From NCBI GenBank assembly GCA_002698785.1, contig PAAG01000060.1:1-64000 (forward strand): a DNA stretch of 64,000 nt, in the 5' to 3' direction. Under the pieces are notes generated by a model. The model saw only the letters and a list, made by a program, of their open reading frames with translations. It was not told the DNA's origin and did no database searches. Position 1 is the stretch's first letter. Each line of letters opens with the position of its first letter. This document shows positions 16,083 to 24,556 of this stretch, one piece after another. Origin of the DNA: Verrucomicrobiales bacterium (lineage in GTDB: Bacteria > Verrucomicrobiota > Verrucomicrobiia > Verrucomicrobiales > DEV007). The position numbers were made by a program, and so were the translations under genes.

Positions 16083-18752
16083 ATGCATTTATCCAAATTT
16101 CTCTGCCTGCCATTCTGGGGAATCTGGGGTGGGTTTTTCTTCGGGTTCGCAGGAGCTCTTCTTGCACAAGAAGAAGATGGGCTTGAATCGCCAAAGGAAG
16201 TCATCGCAGAGAGTGAATACTTCACTGAGATTTCAGGAAAGTTCGAAGTCTTCGAACAGAATAACGTAAAAGGAATTCTGTTTGTGATAGGGGGAGCAGA
16301 TCATATCGGTGAGATCGAGTCGTCGGAAAACTGGGAGAAACAGTGCATGGTCGCTGACTGGGCTCTTGCCTCAGTTTCGATTATTGAGTCGGAGAAACGA
16401 GTGGATCGAAGGGATGAGCCGGAGGTCAGGGGGAATTTGGAGAGACAGTTGTTTTCGTGGCTTTCGGAGAAAACGAAGGATATGTCGAGTGAGGGGCAAG
16501 CGCCGAGTGAGTTGCCGGTTTTTCTGTATCTAATTGGTGATGGAGCAGATTGGTTTTTGCCGATCGTAGTGGATGGGGATTTACGAATCGCGGGGTGGGC
16601 ATCGAAGGCGGCCAGGAGATATCCTAATGTGACTGGCCCGCCGCTACCTGGCAAGTTACCAGAGGGGCAGCCCATGATTCCAGGAACAATTGTCGGTGTC
16701 AAAGGAAGGAATCGGGACGACTGGGAATTCATGCGCACAATAAGGAAGTCAGATCCGCGAAATCGCGTCAGTTTCGTTCCTTATCAATCGCCGAGAAACA
16801 GTGATTGGTATGCGGATGAGTTTGCTTTGATCTTCTTTCAGGAACTTGCCGTTATCGATCCTGGCGGCGGGGGCATGTGGCTTCACTACGAGAGCGGTGA
16901 AGCTCTGACTCAGGATGTGATTGAGTCAGAAGAGATAGACGTTCTCGCGGATTATATTTGGTTTCCGAGCGCTTTTGTTGCCGGGGCATGGAATGCACTC
17001 ACAGAGTTTCGGCCGACTGAGCCGGAGTATGTTGTGAAGATGTTTTCCCGCCGACCACTCCGCACGCCGAATTTTGTAGATACTTTCGAACTGCACCATA
17101 ACAAGCTAGGAAAAGAGCCAAAGGCGATTCTTCTGGTCGCTGTCGACTCAAAGCGACCGCAGTTTTATTTCCAGAGCCAAGAGTGGGTGGACTTTGCTCG
17201 CCGCCCCGGCTGGTCTTTGATGGTCATGAATGTGAAGAATGGTGCCAAAGTTCGTAGCCACAATCAAATGGCGACCTGGTTGGAGACGCAGTTGTTTAAT
17301 TTCATCGACAAGGGTGCCTATAAAGATCAGAAGGGAATTCCTATCGTCTGGTACGGTATTGGCAAACCATCATACTGGATGCAGAGGATTATGGTATCGC
17401 GTCCGGAACGATTTGTCGGGTGGGCGTCCATGGGCGCAACCGAGTTTGCGGCTTTGCCGCAAGGGACGCGGCTACCTCCGGGGCTTGTTATTGCTGCACG
17501 ACCGGAGACACACTTTCCGAACCTCTTCTTTCTGCAGGATATTCGGAAGGCAGATAAGGCCAATCGTGTTTGCATGATCGCTCGGGATGACGCACTGATT
17601 AGCAGTGCACACACGGATGAGTTTGTCATGAGTTTCTTGGATGGCGCTACGAGCCAATCGAGAGAAAAGGGCTTTTGGCTGCGATATCGAGACGGAAATA
17701 AACTTACTCTTTCTGAAAGCAAGCAGGGGGTAGACCCTGCCGACTATGTGTGGCTTCCAAATCGGACTGTTGCGGGCGCATGGAACCTTCTGAGTCGAGA
17801 GCGGCCGCAGATTCCCTTCCCTACCATTAAAAAGTTCACGATCAAGACGAGGCTTGAAGAGCAACCAGAGTTGAATCTTTTCATCCGGATCCCAGGAAGA
17901 AAGAAAGGAGAACCAAAAGATATGGTAAGTGGTGTCCTCTGTTTTTGTACATGGCAACGAGAGGATACCTCATTGTACAACCGGCTGAAACGTCCGGACG
18001 ATCCACTGGTATCTTTTGCGGATAGAAACAATCTGGCTGTCATTACTTGGAATACAGCAGGTATGCTTCCTCCGGGAACGAGCATTGACAGCTTGAGTGA
18101 GGAGGAGGAGAAAGCTCTCGCAAAGAAGTTCGATACAATCGGTGAGGCATGGATGAATGGGATTGAAAAGGTTTGTCGAGACAACAAGCTCCCAGATAGC
18201 GAGTTTCTTCTACATGGGATATCTCGAGGTTCTACCTATGCGCACCGCCTGGCCCTGAGGCACCCTGAAAAGTTTCTCGCGGTCCATACACATATTGCAA
18301 GTCACTACGAACATCCCACGGAAAAGGCTTCGAACCTGATGTGGCTGGTCACTACTGGGGAGATTGATGGTGGCTACCGCGCCTCTCGCGAATTCTTTCT
18401 CGAAGCAAGTGAGATGGGATATCCTACTTTGATCAAGGCAGGGCCCAGTCTCGGGCATTCAATGAGGGACGATATAGAGAAGCTCTCGCTACAGTTTTTC
18501 GATTTTGCTCTACGATTGCGTGAAGCCGCGAACATGCGGCGAGAAAATCCCAAAGAGGATGGAGATGCGAAGATCACGGCCGCTGATCTTTTCCGCGAAA
18601 GGTTGGAAACGGCATCATATTTCGGGGATTTTATTAATCACGAAGTCTACGTGAAATCGGAGGGGGAGTGGGTTCCCGAAGGGCAGCGGATTTTACTGCC
18701 CACCGAGGAACTTGCAAATGCCTGGGGAGCTGCACCTGAGAGAGGGTATTAG
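16083..18752 (+). CDS. secreted three-module alpha/beta-hydrolase-like protein with one intact active site
   Basis: About 889 residues from the ATG at 16083 (signal peptide MHLSKFLCLPFWGIWGGFFFG; an upstream in-frame GTG at 16068 is less likely). Three consecutive hydrolase-like modules are present. The first two have degenerate elbows (YLIGDGADWF, WYGIGKPSYWM). The last has a good GISRG at 712-716 (nucleophile S714), with an acid region TTGEIDGGYR and a histidine GHSMRDD. Each module boundary carries DYVWLPNRTVAGAWN-like sequence. One active plus two inactive modules suggests substrate binding by the dead ones. Substrate unknown; an esterase or depolymerase-like role is possible. Confidence 0.8.
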   Translation: MHLSKFLCLPFWGIWGGFFFGFAGALLAQEEDGLESPKEVIAESEYFTEISGKFEVFEQNNVKGILFVIGGADHIGEIESSENWEKQCMVADWALASVSIIESEKRVDRRDEPEVRGNLERQLFSWLSEKTKDMSSEGQAPSELPVFLYLIGDGADWFLPIVVDGDLRIAGWASKAARRYPNVTGPPLPGKLPEGQPMIPGTIVGVKGRNRDDWEFMRTIRKSDPRNRVSFVPYQSPRNSDWYADEFALIFFQELAVIDPGGGGMWLHYESGEALTQDVIESEEIDVLADYIWFPSAFVAGAWNALTEFRPTEPEYVVKMFSRRPLRTPNFVDTFELHHNKLGKEPKAILLVAVDSKRPQFYFQSQEWVDFARRPGWSLMVMNVKNGAKVRSHNQMATWLETQLFNFIDKGAYKDQKGIPIVWYGIGKPSYWMQRIMVSRPERFVGWASMGATEFAALPQGTRLPPGLVIAARPETHFPNLFFLQDIRKADKANRVCMIARDDALISSAHTDEFVMSFLDGATSQSREKGFWLRYRDGNKLTLSESKQGVDPADYVWLPNRTVAGAWNLLSRERPQIPFPTIKKFTIKTRLEEQPELNLFIRIPGRKKGEPKDMVSGVLCFCTWQREDTSLYNRLKRPDDPLVSFADRNNLAVITWNTAGMLPPGTSIDSLSEEEEKALAKKFDTIGEAWMNGIEKVCRDNKLPDSEFLLHGISRGSTYAHRLALRHPEKFLAVHTHIASHYEHPTEKASNLMWLVTTGEIDGGYRASREFFLEASEMGYPTLIKAGPSLGHSMRDDIEKLSLQFFDFALRLREAANMRRENPKEDGDAKITAADLFRERLETASYFGDFINHEVYVKSEGEWVPEGQRILLPTEELANAWGAAPERGY

Positions 18753-18767
18753 ACCACATTTCATTGA

Positions 18768-19688
18768 ATGAGAGTGCGGATTACCTTGGTAGCTTGGTTG
18801 ATGGTCGGCGTATTGGAGGGCCTTTCCCATTGCCTGATCGCTTTGGAACCGGATAAGCCAGACGAAGCAGATCTGAAGCGGGTGGTTCAGATGCCTGACG
18901 GGATCCATCAGGTTTCTTTTCCAAGCAGTGCTACCATTGATCGCGCCGATTTGTACTTCTGGTGTCCGGCCGGTGCTGAGAACCGTGTAAGAGCCGTTAT
19001 GGTCATTTCGCCAGGAAGGAATGGGAATGGACTTCCTTTCCTGAATAGGGCGGAGTGGCGGGAGTTTGCCTCGATAAATAATCTGGCTCTTTGTGCATTG
19101 TCGTTTTCGTCGAAAAAAAAGTTCGTCGATCAGTCGTACTCGAATGCCAACTCTGGTTCCGGCAAAATGGTGACTCAAGGGATCGATGCATACCTAAGCT
19201 CGATCGGAAAAGACCCACTTCCGTTGTTGATGTACGGTTTCTCAGCTGGAGCGCGGTTTACTGCATCATACGTGGAGGAGAATTCCGACCGGGTAGTCGC
19301 ATGGTGTGGACAAGCAGTAGGAAAGTGGGAGAGAGCGAAAGCAACCGAGGCAAAGCCTCCCGGAATCGTGGCATGTGGAGAGTGGGATGCGGGCTGCTAT
19401 CACGCATCTCTTATCTATTTCCAGCAAGGAAGGGAACTTGGAAAGCCGTGGACATGGATATGCTTGAAAGAGACAGGCCACCAGAGATCTTCAGAGTTGG
19501 ATGAATATGTGAGGGCATTCTTTGCCGGCGCTTTGAATCAGGAAGATTTCGAGCGCCGAAATGGCTCATACTTCGATATAGACACACGAAAAAGTCTGAC
19601 TCGCACGGAGCAGGAAGATTGGCCGATTTTTGCCTCCTGGGTTGCCGAGGGGATGGCAGACTCGTGGCTCCTATTGCACCAACCGTAA
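18768..19688 (+). CDS. secreted alpha/beta hydrolase, intact triad
   Basis: 306 residues with a signal peptide (RVRITLVAWLMVGVLEGLS). The catalytic elements are a GFSAG elbow at 157-161 (S159), an aspartate in ACGEWDAGCYH and a histidine in KETGHQRSS. It is the single-module member of the three neighbouring hydrolase genes and resembles dienelactone-hydrolase/PHB-depolymerase-like enzymes. It lies 15 bp after the three-module paralogue and 6 bp before a membrane-protein gene, so it belongs to the same transcript. Confidence 0.82.
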   Translation: MRVRITLVAWLMVGVLEGLSHCLIALEPDKPDEADLKRVVQMPDGIHQVSFPSSATIDRADLYFWCPAGAENRVRAVMVISPGRNGNGLPFLNRAEWREFASINNLALCALSFSSKKKFVDQSYSNANSGSGKMVTQGIDAYLSSIGKDPLPLLMYGFSAGARFTASYVEENSDRVVAWCGQAVGKWERAKATEAKPPGIVACGEWDAGCYHASLIYFQQGRELGKPWTWICLKETGHQRSSELDEYVRAFFAGALNQEDFERRNGSYFDIDTRKSLTRTEQEDWPIFASWVAEGMADSWLLLHQP

Positions 19689-19694
19689 CCTACC

Positions 19695-21074
19695 ATGCGC
19701 GATTACTTTTTCGAGGGGATTAAACGTTTAGATTGGGGATTTAATAATCCTAACATTACGGCTGGTTTGATCGCCATTTTGATGATGGCCGTCTGGATCT
19801 TGTGCCGGATTCATCGTTGGGGCTTTTGGCCTTCTCTTCTAGGCTTCACTGCATTAGGAGTATGCCTCATCCAGACGGTATCCCGTGGAGGAATGGTAGC
19901 TGCATTCGTTGGCGGACTTGTGATGGTGGTGCTAGCACCTCGTCCATGGAAGAAGAATCGTTGGTTGCCGATCGCTGTTTGTCTTATTGGACTTCTTGGG
20001 TATGCCTTCTGGCATGGTGTGGCGAAAAGGTATGCGGACGGTATTGTGGAAGAGGATGGGTCTGTAACAAATCGTTGGATCATCTATCGGACGACGCCTG
20101 CTATGATGGTTGATGCGCCCGAAGGATGGGGTTTGAAGAAAGCCAGTATCGCCTTTCACAACTTCTACCAGCCCGAGGGGAGGTTTGAGCGATACGGAAG
20201 CCTTGTGAGCAGCCATCTTACATGGATGGTGGAGTTTAGTTGGCTGGGAAGATTGGGATACGTTCTTGGCTGGATGTGCGTCTTTCTGCTCTGCTTTCCC
20301 TCTAGGAAGAGACGGTGGTATGAGGTTGGGCTAGCTGTCTGGATTTCATTCGCTACGGCTGCGACTTTTACCACAATGGCGAATCGCTGGATACTTTGGG
20401 TGGTTCCTGCTGTCTTTTTCACCGCAGTTACCGTGGAAAGAATACGGCTTCGAGACTGGCCATCAATGAAGGGATGGGGCTTGCCAGTTGTTGCGGCGAT
20501 TTCCGTGTTGATAGTGATTGGTGTGATCGGAATTTGGGGGAGCCCATCGAATCCTAAGGTGACGAATGAAAGTGGTTGGGTGACAATCGGAAAAAACGGG
20601 AAAGGGAATAACAGAATTTGGATTGTAGATCCCGATTCCGAAATTCTGGGAAAGGCATATGGGCAAAGACTGCGGGGCTTGGCTTCCCTTCTTGATGAAA
20701 CGGAAAACCGAAGTGTTGCAGTGCAGTGGGAGAAAATCGAGCCGATTCCCAATCGAGATGATGTTGTTTTCTTGAGCGGAGTCGGGTTGCAAGAAGTTTC
20801 CGCGCAAAGGATGGATCAACTGGTAAATAGTGAGAGGTGGATTCTTCTTAATCCTGACATGCCTTCTGAGGAGCTGGTTTCAAGAATCGAGTTGCTTCCT
20901 GAAGTATGTATCTTTTGGGGGGAGTTTAATCCCGGTAGAAGTCGGTATATATGGCAGTCGATTGCGGAAAAATATAAGCATGTTTCGTTTGAAACTGTAA
21001 CAGCAGCAGGTAAGTATTTGCCGAACTGGACTGAGCTCGTCTATTATGAAAATACCGAAGAACCTGGTTCGTGA
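19695..21074 (+). CDS. polytopic membrane protein, O-antigen-ligase/polymerase-like, with soluble C-terminal domain
   Basis: 459 residues. The first ~290 residues have about eight hydrophobic helices. The segment IQTVSRGGMVAAFVGGLVMV and the later RWIIYRTTPAMMVDAPEGWG are laid out as in the Wzy_C/O-antigen ligase family, in which a conserved Arg and a P-x-G-x-G-like loop are typical. The last ~160 residues are soluble and look like a hydrolase-like half-fold (RIWIVDPDSEILGKAYG). The N-terminus lacks the first helices usual for full ligases, so it could be a truncated or specialised relative. It overlaps the next gene by 29 bp. A role in surface polysaccharide handling is inferred. Confidence 0.65.
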   Translation: MRDYFFEGIKRLDWGFNNPNITAGLIAILMMAVWILCRIHRWGFWPSLLGFTALGVCLIQTVSRGGMVAAFVGGLVMVVLAPRPWKKNRWLPIAVCLIGLLGYAFWHGVAKRYADGIVEEDGSVTNRWIIYRTTPAMMVDAPEGWGLKKASIAFHNFYQPEGRFERYGSLVSSHLTWMVEFSWLGRLGYVLGWMCVFLLCFPSRKRRWYEVGLAVWISFATAATFTTMANRWILWVVPAVFFTAVTVERIRLRDWPSMKGWGLPVVAAISVLIVIGVIGIWGSPSNPKVTNESGWVTIGKNGKGNNRIWIVDPDSEILGKAYGQRLRGLASLLDETENRSVAVQWEKIEPIPNRDDVVFLSGVGLQEVSAQRMDQLVNSERWILLNPDMPSEELVSRIELLPEVCIFWGEFNPGRSRYIWQSIAEKYKHVSFETVTAAGKYLPNWTELVYYENTEEPGS

Positions 21075-21567
21075 TTCGATTGGAAGTGCTACTTTATGTA
21101 TGCTCTCGTGCGGAATCGGTTTGGCGGCCAATCTCCTCCGAGAGGATCCACTCGAACTCGCATACGTAGCTCCCGGAGGCTCATTTGGATTGGTGAAAGA
21201 GCTGGGTGATTGGAGAGATGGAGTGCACAGGATTGAAGTTGGCATCACTAAAGAGCTAGTTGAGAAAAGGGGGGCCCTCATTCTCGATGCCCGTCCAGAC
21301 CTTTTTTACGAATTTGGTCATATTCCCGGGGCTCTCAACTTGTCCCGTAAAAACTTTGAAGCGGAGCTTCCTGCGGTGGAAGAGAAGTTGGGTAGAGCGA
21401 AGGAATTAGGGGTTCCAGTCGTGGTGTATTGCGCGCACAAGCATTGCGAAGATGCCTCGATTGTAGCGTCTCGAATTCTTGAAAAAGGAGAGAGGGTGAT
21501 ATTGATATACGAAGGGGGATACGACGAGTGGGAAGGCCTTGGTTTGAGGACGGCTGAGGGAAGATGA
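21046..21567 (+). CDS. rhodanese-domain protein, membrane-anchored or exported
   Basis: 173 residues. An N-terminal hydrophobic stretch (SIGSATLCMLSCGIGLAANLL) can serve as a signal or anchor. The rhodanese domain (about 65-170) has DARPDLFYEFGHIPGALNLS and the active-site loop VVVYCAHKHCEDAS with C129, plus a second cysteine at 134. It overlaps the upstream membrane protein by 29 bp. With the MauE-like protein immediately downstream it forms a pair common in PVC bacteria, probably handling sulphur or thiol redox in the envelope. Confidence 0.85.
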   Translation: MKIPKNLVRDSIGSATLCMLSCGIGLAANLLREDPLELAYVAPGGSFGLVKELGDWRDGVHRIEVGITKELVEKRGALILDARPDLFYEFGHIPGALNLSRKNFEAELPAVEEKLGRAKELGVPVVVYCAHKHCEDASIVASRILEKGERVILIYEGGYDEWEGLGLRTAEGR

Positions 21568-21600
21568 GGAGAATGACACCTATCACATTTTCGAACGACC

Positions 21601-22065
21601 ATGCCCGAAGCAAGCTTATCAAACACCGACCTTCCCCGCTTCTCCTCCTCCGGGGTAGTTTCCATGGTTTCTCGAGCGGTGCTCGTGGGAGTGTTCCTTT
21701 ATGCGGGAGTGGTTAAAATCATCAATCCCGCAGAGTTTGCCGGTAGTATCGCTACATTTGAGATTCTACCGGAGGGGTGGTCAAATTTTGCTGCCCTCTT
21801 TCTCCCGCCTTTTGAGATATTGGCTGCGCTTCTTCTTCTTGTTAGGTCCGGTGTTTCCATTGGTTCCCTATCATTGATGGGCTTAAGTGGCATCTTCCTG
21901 ATCGCTTTAGTTTCGGCGGTTCTAAGGGGGCTTCCGGTTGACTGCGGATGTTTCGGTTCAAGTGGTCCTTCCAGTCCCAGTAAGATATGGCTTGCCGTTT
22001 GCCGCGATGTCCTGCTCCTTGGAATGAGTCTCTTCGTGTATTCTTTCAACTGTCGAGAGCGCTAA
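21601..22065 (+). CDS. MauE/DoxX-like membrane protein
   Basis: 154 residues with four hydrophobic helices. The family-typical start of the first helix (VLVGVFLYAGVVKIINPAEFA) and the PVDCGCFGSSG segment (C115, C117) identify it as a MauE/DoxX-like protein. MauE-type proteins act in disulphide formation or maturation of exported proteins. Together with the rhodanese and the DUF1573 and cysteine-rich proteins upstream, a periplasmic thiol relay is plausible. An internal ATG at 21664 is an alternative start. Confidence 0.82.
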   Translation: MPEASLSNTDLPRFSSSGVVSMVSRAVLVGVFLYAGVVKIINPAEFAGSIATFEILPEGWSNFAALFLPPFEILAALLLLVRSGVSIGSLSLMGLSGIFLIALVSAVLRGLPVDCGCFGSSGPSSPSKIWLAVCRDVLLLGMSLFVYSFNCRER

Positions 22066-22285
22066 TTCAGCGGAGGCGGGTTTTAGCAATGGAGAAGAAT
22101 GCGTTCGGTGTTTTTTTGTCGTAATGTGCTGAAAGTTAACGCTTTATTGGATCTAACCCGTCCGGAGGAGCCATCTTTGCGATTTCTTGAGTCTGGGCGA
22201 ACCTCATGTGACCAATCTGGCACTGTTTTCTGCCTTCGTTTTATAAATGAGGGAATAGGTTTCGGCTTCCCTGTAACTCCAATAG

Positions 22286-22654
22286 ATGAGTAAGAAAGAC
22301 CAACAGAACGAAACGGAAACAGCTGGTACGACAGAAGAACTCCAGCAACATGGTAAGCCTAATGTGCGCATCCTGTATGAGAAGACCGAGGCGTCTTTCA
22401 TCAATCAGGTTATCGTAAATTCGGGACGAGATCAGATCATTCTCGATTTTTCCACGGGCATTATTTCGGATCATGCGAGTGGAAACCACGTGCTTCCCAT
22501 TCAGCATCGCCTAGCGATGACTCCAGCCAATGCGGCGAGTCTCGTGAACACTCTGGGCGGTGTCCTTCGCCAGATGAGCGAGGCAAACCAGAAGGCTGCA
22601 GAGGAAGCCGCTGATGCTCCGCAGGAAGGCGAAGTCGCCCTATCCGAAGCCTGA
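22286..22654 (+). CDS. DUF3467-family protein
   Basis: 122 residues, cytoplasmic. The core FINQVIVNSGRDQIILDF followed later by HRLAMTPANAASLVNTLGGVL matches the pattern of DUF3467 proteins (small proteins of unknown function). The N-terminus is Glu/Gln-rich, and the C-terminus Ala/Glu-rich and probably disordered. It starts the export-like locus, followed after 25 bp by the GAF/HlyD protein. A chaperone or regulatory role in that locus is possible but unproven. Confidence 0.8.
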   Translation: MSKKDQQNETETAGTTEELQQHGKPNVRILYEKTEASFINQVIVNSGRDQIILDFSTGIISDHASGNHVLPIQHRLAMTPANAASLVNTLGGVLRQMSEANQKAAEEAADAPQEGEVALSEA

Positions 22655-22679
22655 TTTTACTAACCATTAGAAGAGGGAA

Positions 22680-24539
22680 GTGGATCTCAATCTACGAGCC
22701 GATCCCTCCGCTACAGAGACTTCTCAACCGTCCGCGAGTAGCACGGCAGCCGAGTTTCGTGCGGTTCAGGCGATCGAGAATGACACCCAGTTCGTCGGCG
22801 CTGTCGCCGGACTGTTGGTGTCGTTCATGCGCGGCCGCGGGGGATTTGTTTTCGCCGGAAAGGCGGGGACGGCTCCTCAGTGCATCGCGAATCGTATGGG
22901 GGCGGGGCTGGGACCGAGGGTTCTATATTCTCCCGAGATCCGCGAGACGGTGGAGAAGGTGCTGGCGTCTGGCGCAGCGCAAAGGAGCCACGTCGCTGTG
23001 GAGGGGGGGGATGCCTTTATTTTCATCTGCACTCCTGCGCGAGGAAAGGATCAGGCGGGACTTGCGGTTGGTGCTCTGCTGGGACCAGAGCGTGCTGATT
23101 CAATTCGGGAATGTGAGGTGCTTCTCGGTCTGATTTCCGAGCTTTTCGATCGCAGGACGCGGGCAGTGGAGCATGCTCATGTTCGAACGGGATTTGAGCG
23201 GACGAAGGTGCTTCTGGAATTATTTCATGAGGCGGGGCAAGCTGAGGAGTATGAAAAGGCGCTCTCGATCCTCGCCGAAGAGATTCGTCGATTTGTCGGG
23301 TGCCACTACGTGGCTTTCGGGTTTGGCTCTGTGCAGCGAATGAAGGTGGCAGCTGTTTCGGGAGGGGGCAATCACGATCACCGGGGCCAGACGGCGAGTT
23401 TGATTTCGCGCGCTCTTTCAGAGTCTCTTGGCGTGGAGTCTGAGATCGCATGGCCACCTGGGTCAGGGTTTCCTGATTCGGTTTTGCCCGCAGGCAATCA
23501 GGTGGAACTGATGCGTGCGATCTCGTGTGATGCCATGGTCGCGCTTCCGCTAAAGCCAGATGACGATCATGATGCTGTCGGTGCGTGGATGTGTGGCTGG
23601 AAGGGAAAAGCGACGGCGTTTCGTCACAAGTGGGAATTGATCGAAGCTCTCACTCCTCATCTTTCTGTCGTCGCCGAATTGATTCGCGCCTCGAAACCAA
23701 GGGGGCTGCGCGGGAAGGTCGAGCAGGCATGGAAGAAAAGTGGCATTGGGAAGAAGCTACTATGGATCGGACTTCCGCTGGTGTTCGCTGGTGCAATGGT
23801 GTGGCCGGTGCCTCACCGGGTCGCGGCGGATTGTCTACTACAGCCCAGTGTGACCCGACACATTGCGGCTCCTTTTGATGCCGTTTTGGAACGGCCGATG
23901 GTGAAGCCAGGTGAAGTTGTGGAAGAGAATCAATTGCTGGCTCGGTTGGAAGAGCAGGACCTAGGTTGGCAGCTTGCCGATTCGGTCACAAAACGAGATG
24001 CGAAAATCAAGCTGCGGGATGAAGCTCTGGCGAAAGATGAAGTGCTCTCGGCACAGCTTGCGGATCTTGAGGTGGAATCGCTTGCGCTCGAAATCGAAGT
24101 CTTGGAATGGCGGCAGAAAAATTTGGAGATTTTTTCTCCTGTGGATGGTCTCGTTCTTTCCGGTGACCTTGAGCAGTCCGAAGGGGTACCGGTGTCAAAA
24201 GGGCAGAAGCTTTTTGAGATTGCACCAGTCGACGACTTGAAGGCCGAGATTTCCGTGCCGGATTCGGACTCACCGTTTGTTGAAGCTGGGATGACGGTGG
24301 TGATACGGTTGGGAGCATACACGGATGAGGAGTTTTCTACCGAGATCGTGGAGGTCTATCCCATTGCCGAGATTCAGGATGGCGAAAACGTTTTCGTCTG
24401 TTATGCTCGCCTTGCTAACGCAGATGCTCTTTTGCGTCCGGGCATGCGAGGGAAAGCCCGAATCGAGGCTGGGACGAAACCTCTGGGGTGGATTCTTTTT
24501 CGAAAACCTATCAATTTTCTCCGCCTGCAACTCTGGTAG
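22680..24539 (+). CDS. GAF-like/HlyD-type membrane-fusion protein
   Basis: 619 residues with a GTG start at 22680 preceded by agaggga. Residues 1-355 form a large cytoplasmic part whose centre (about 180-330) has the pattern of a GAF domain (LSILAEEIRRFVGCHYVAFGFG). One transmembrane helix (359-379, LLWIGLPLVFAGAMVW) is followed by an HlyD/RND-adaptor periplasmic part. This holds two biotinyl-lipoyl halves (RHIAAPFDAVLERPMVKPGE and IFSPVDGLVLSGDLEQSEG) split by a coiled coil (about 435-480), and a beta-barrel region. Such adaptors link inner-membrane transporters to TolC, here encoded downstream. A sensory GAF-like domain on an adaptor is unusual and suggests gated export. Confidence 0.85.
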   Translation: MDLNLRADPSATETSQPSASSTAAEFRAVQAIENDTQFVGAVAGLLVSFMRGRGGFVFAGKAGTAPQCIANRMGAGLGPRVLYSPEIRETVEKVLASGAAQRSHVAVEGGDAFIFICTPARGKDQAGLAVGALLGPERADSIRECEVLLGLISELFDRRTRAVEHAHVRTGFERTKVLLELFHEAGQAEEYEKALSILAEEIRRFVGCHYVAFGFGSVQRMKVAAVSGGGNHDHRGQTASLISRALSESLGVESEIAWPPGSGFPDSVLPAGNQVELMRAISCDAMVALPLKPDDDHDAVGAWMCGWKGKATAFRHKWELIEALTPHLSVVAELIRASKPRGLRGKVEQAWKKSGIGKKLLWIGLPLVFAGAMVWPVPHRVAADCLLQPSVTRHIAAPFDAVLERPMVKPGEVVEENQLLARLEEQDLGWQLADSVTKRDAKIKLRDEALAKDEVLSAQLADLEVESLALEIEVLEWRQKNLEIFSPVDGLVLSGDLEQSEGVPVSKGQKLFEIAPVDDLKAEISVPDSDSPFVEAGMTVVIRLGAYTDEEFSTEIVEVYPIAEIQDGENVFVCYARLANADALLRPGMRGKARIEAGTKPLGWILFRKPINFLRLQLW

Positions 24540-24556
24540 TGGTCCTTTGTTAGAGT

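Noticed and set aside
22099-22293. 64-codon frame between the MauE-like and DUF3467 genes
   Set aside because: No recognisable feature; it overlaps the start of the DUF3467 gene and lacks a ribosome-binding site.
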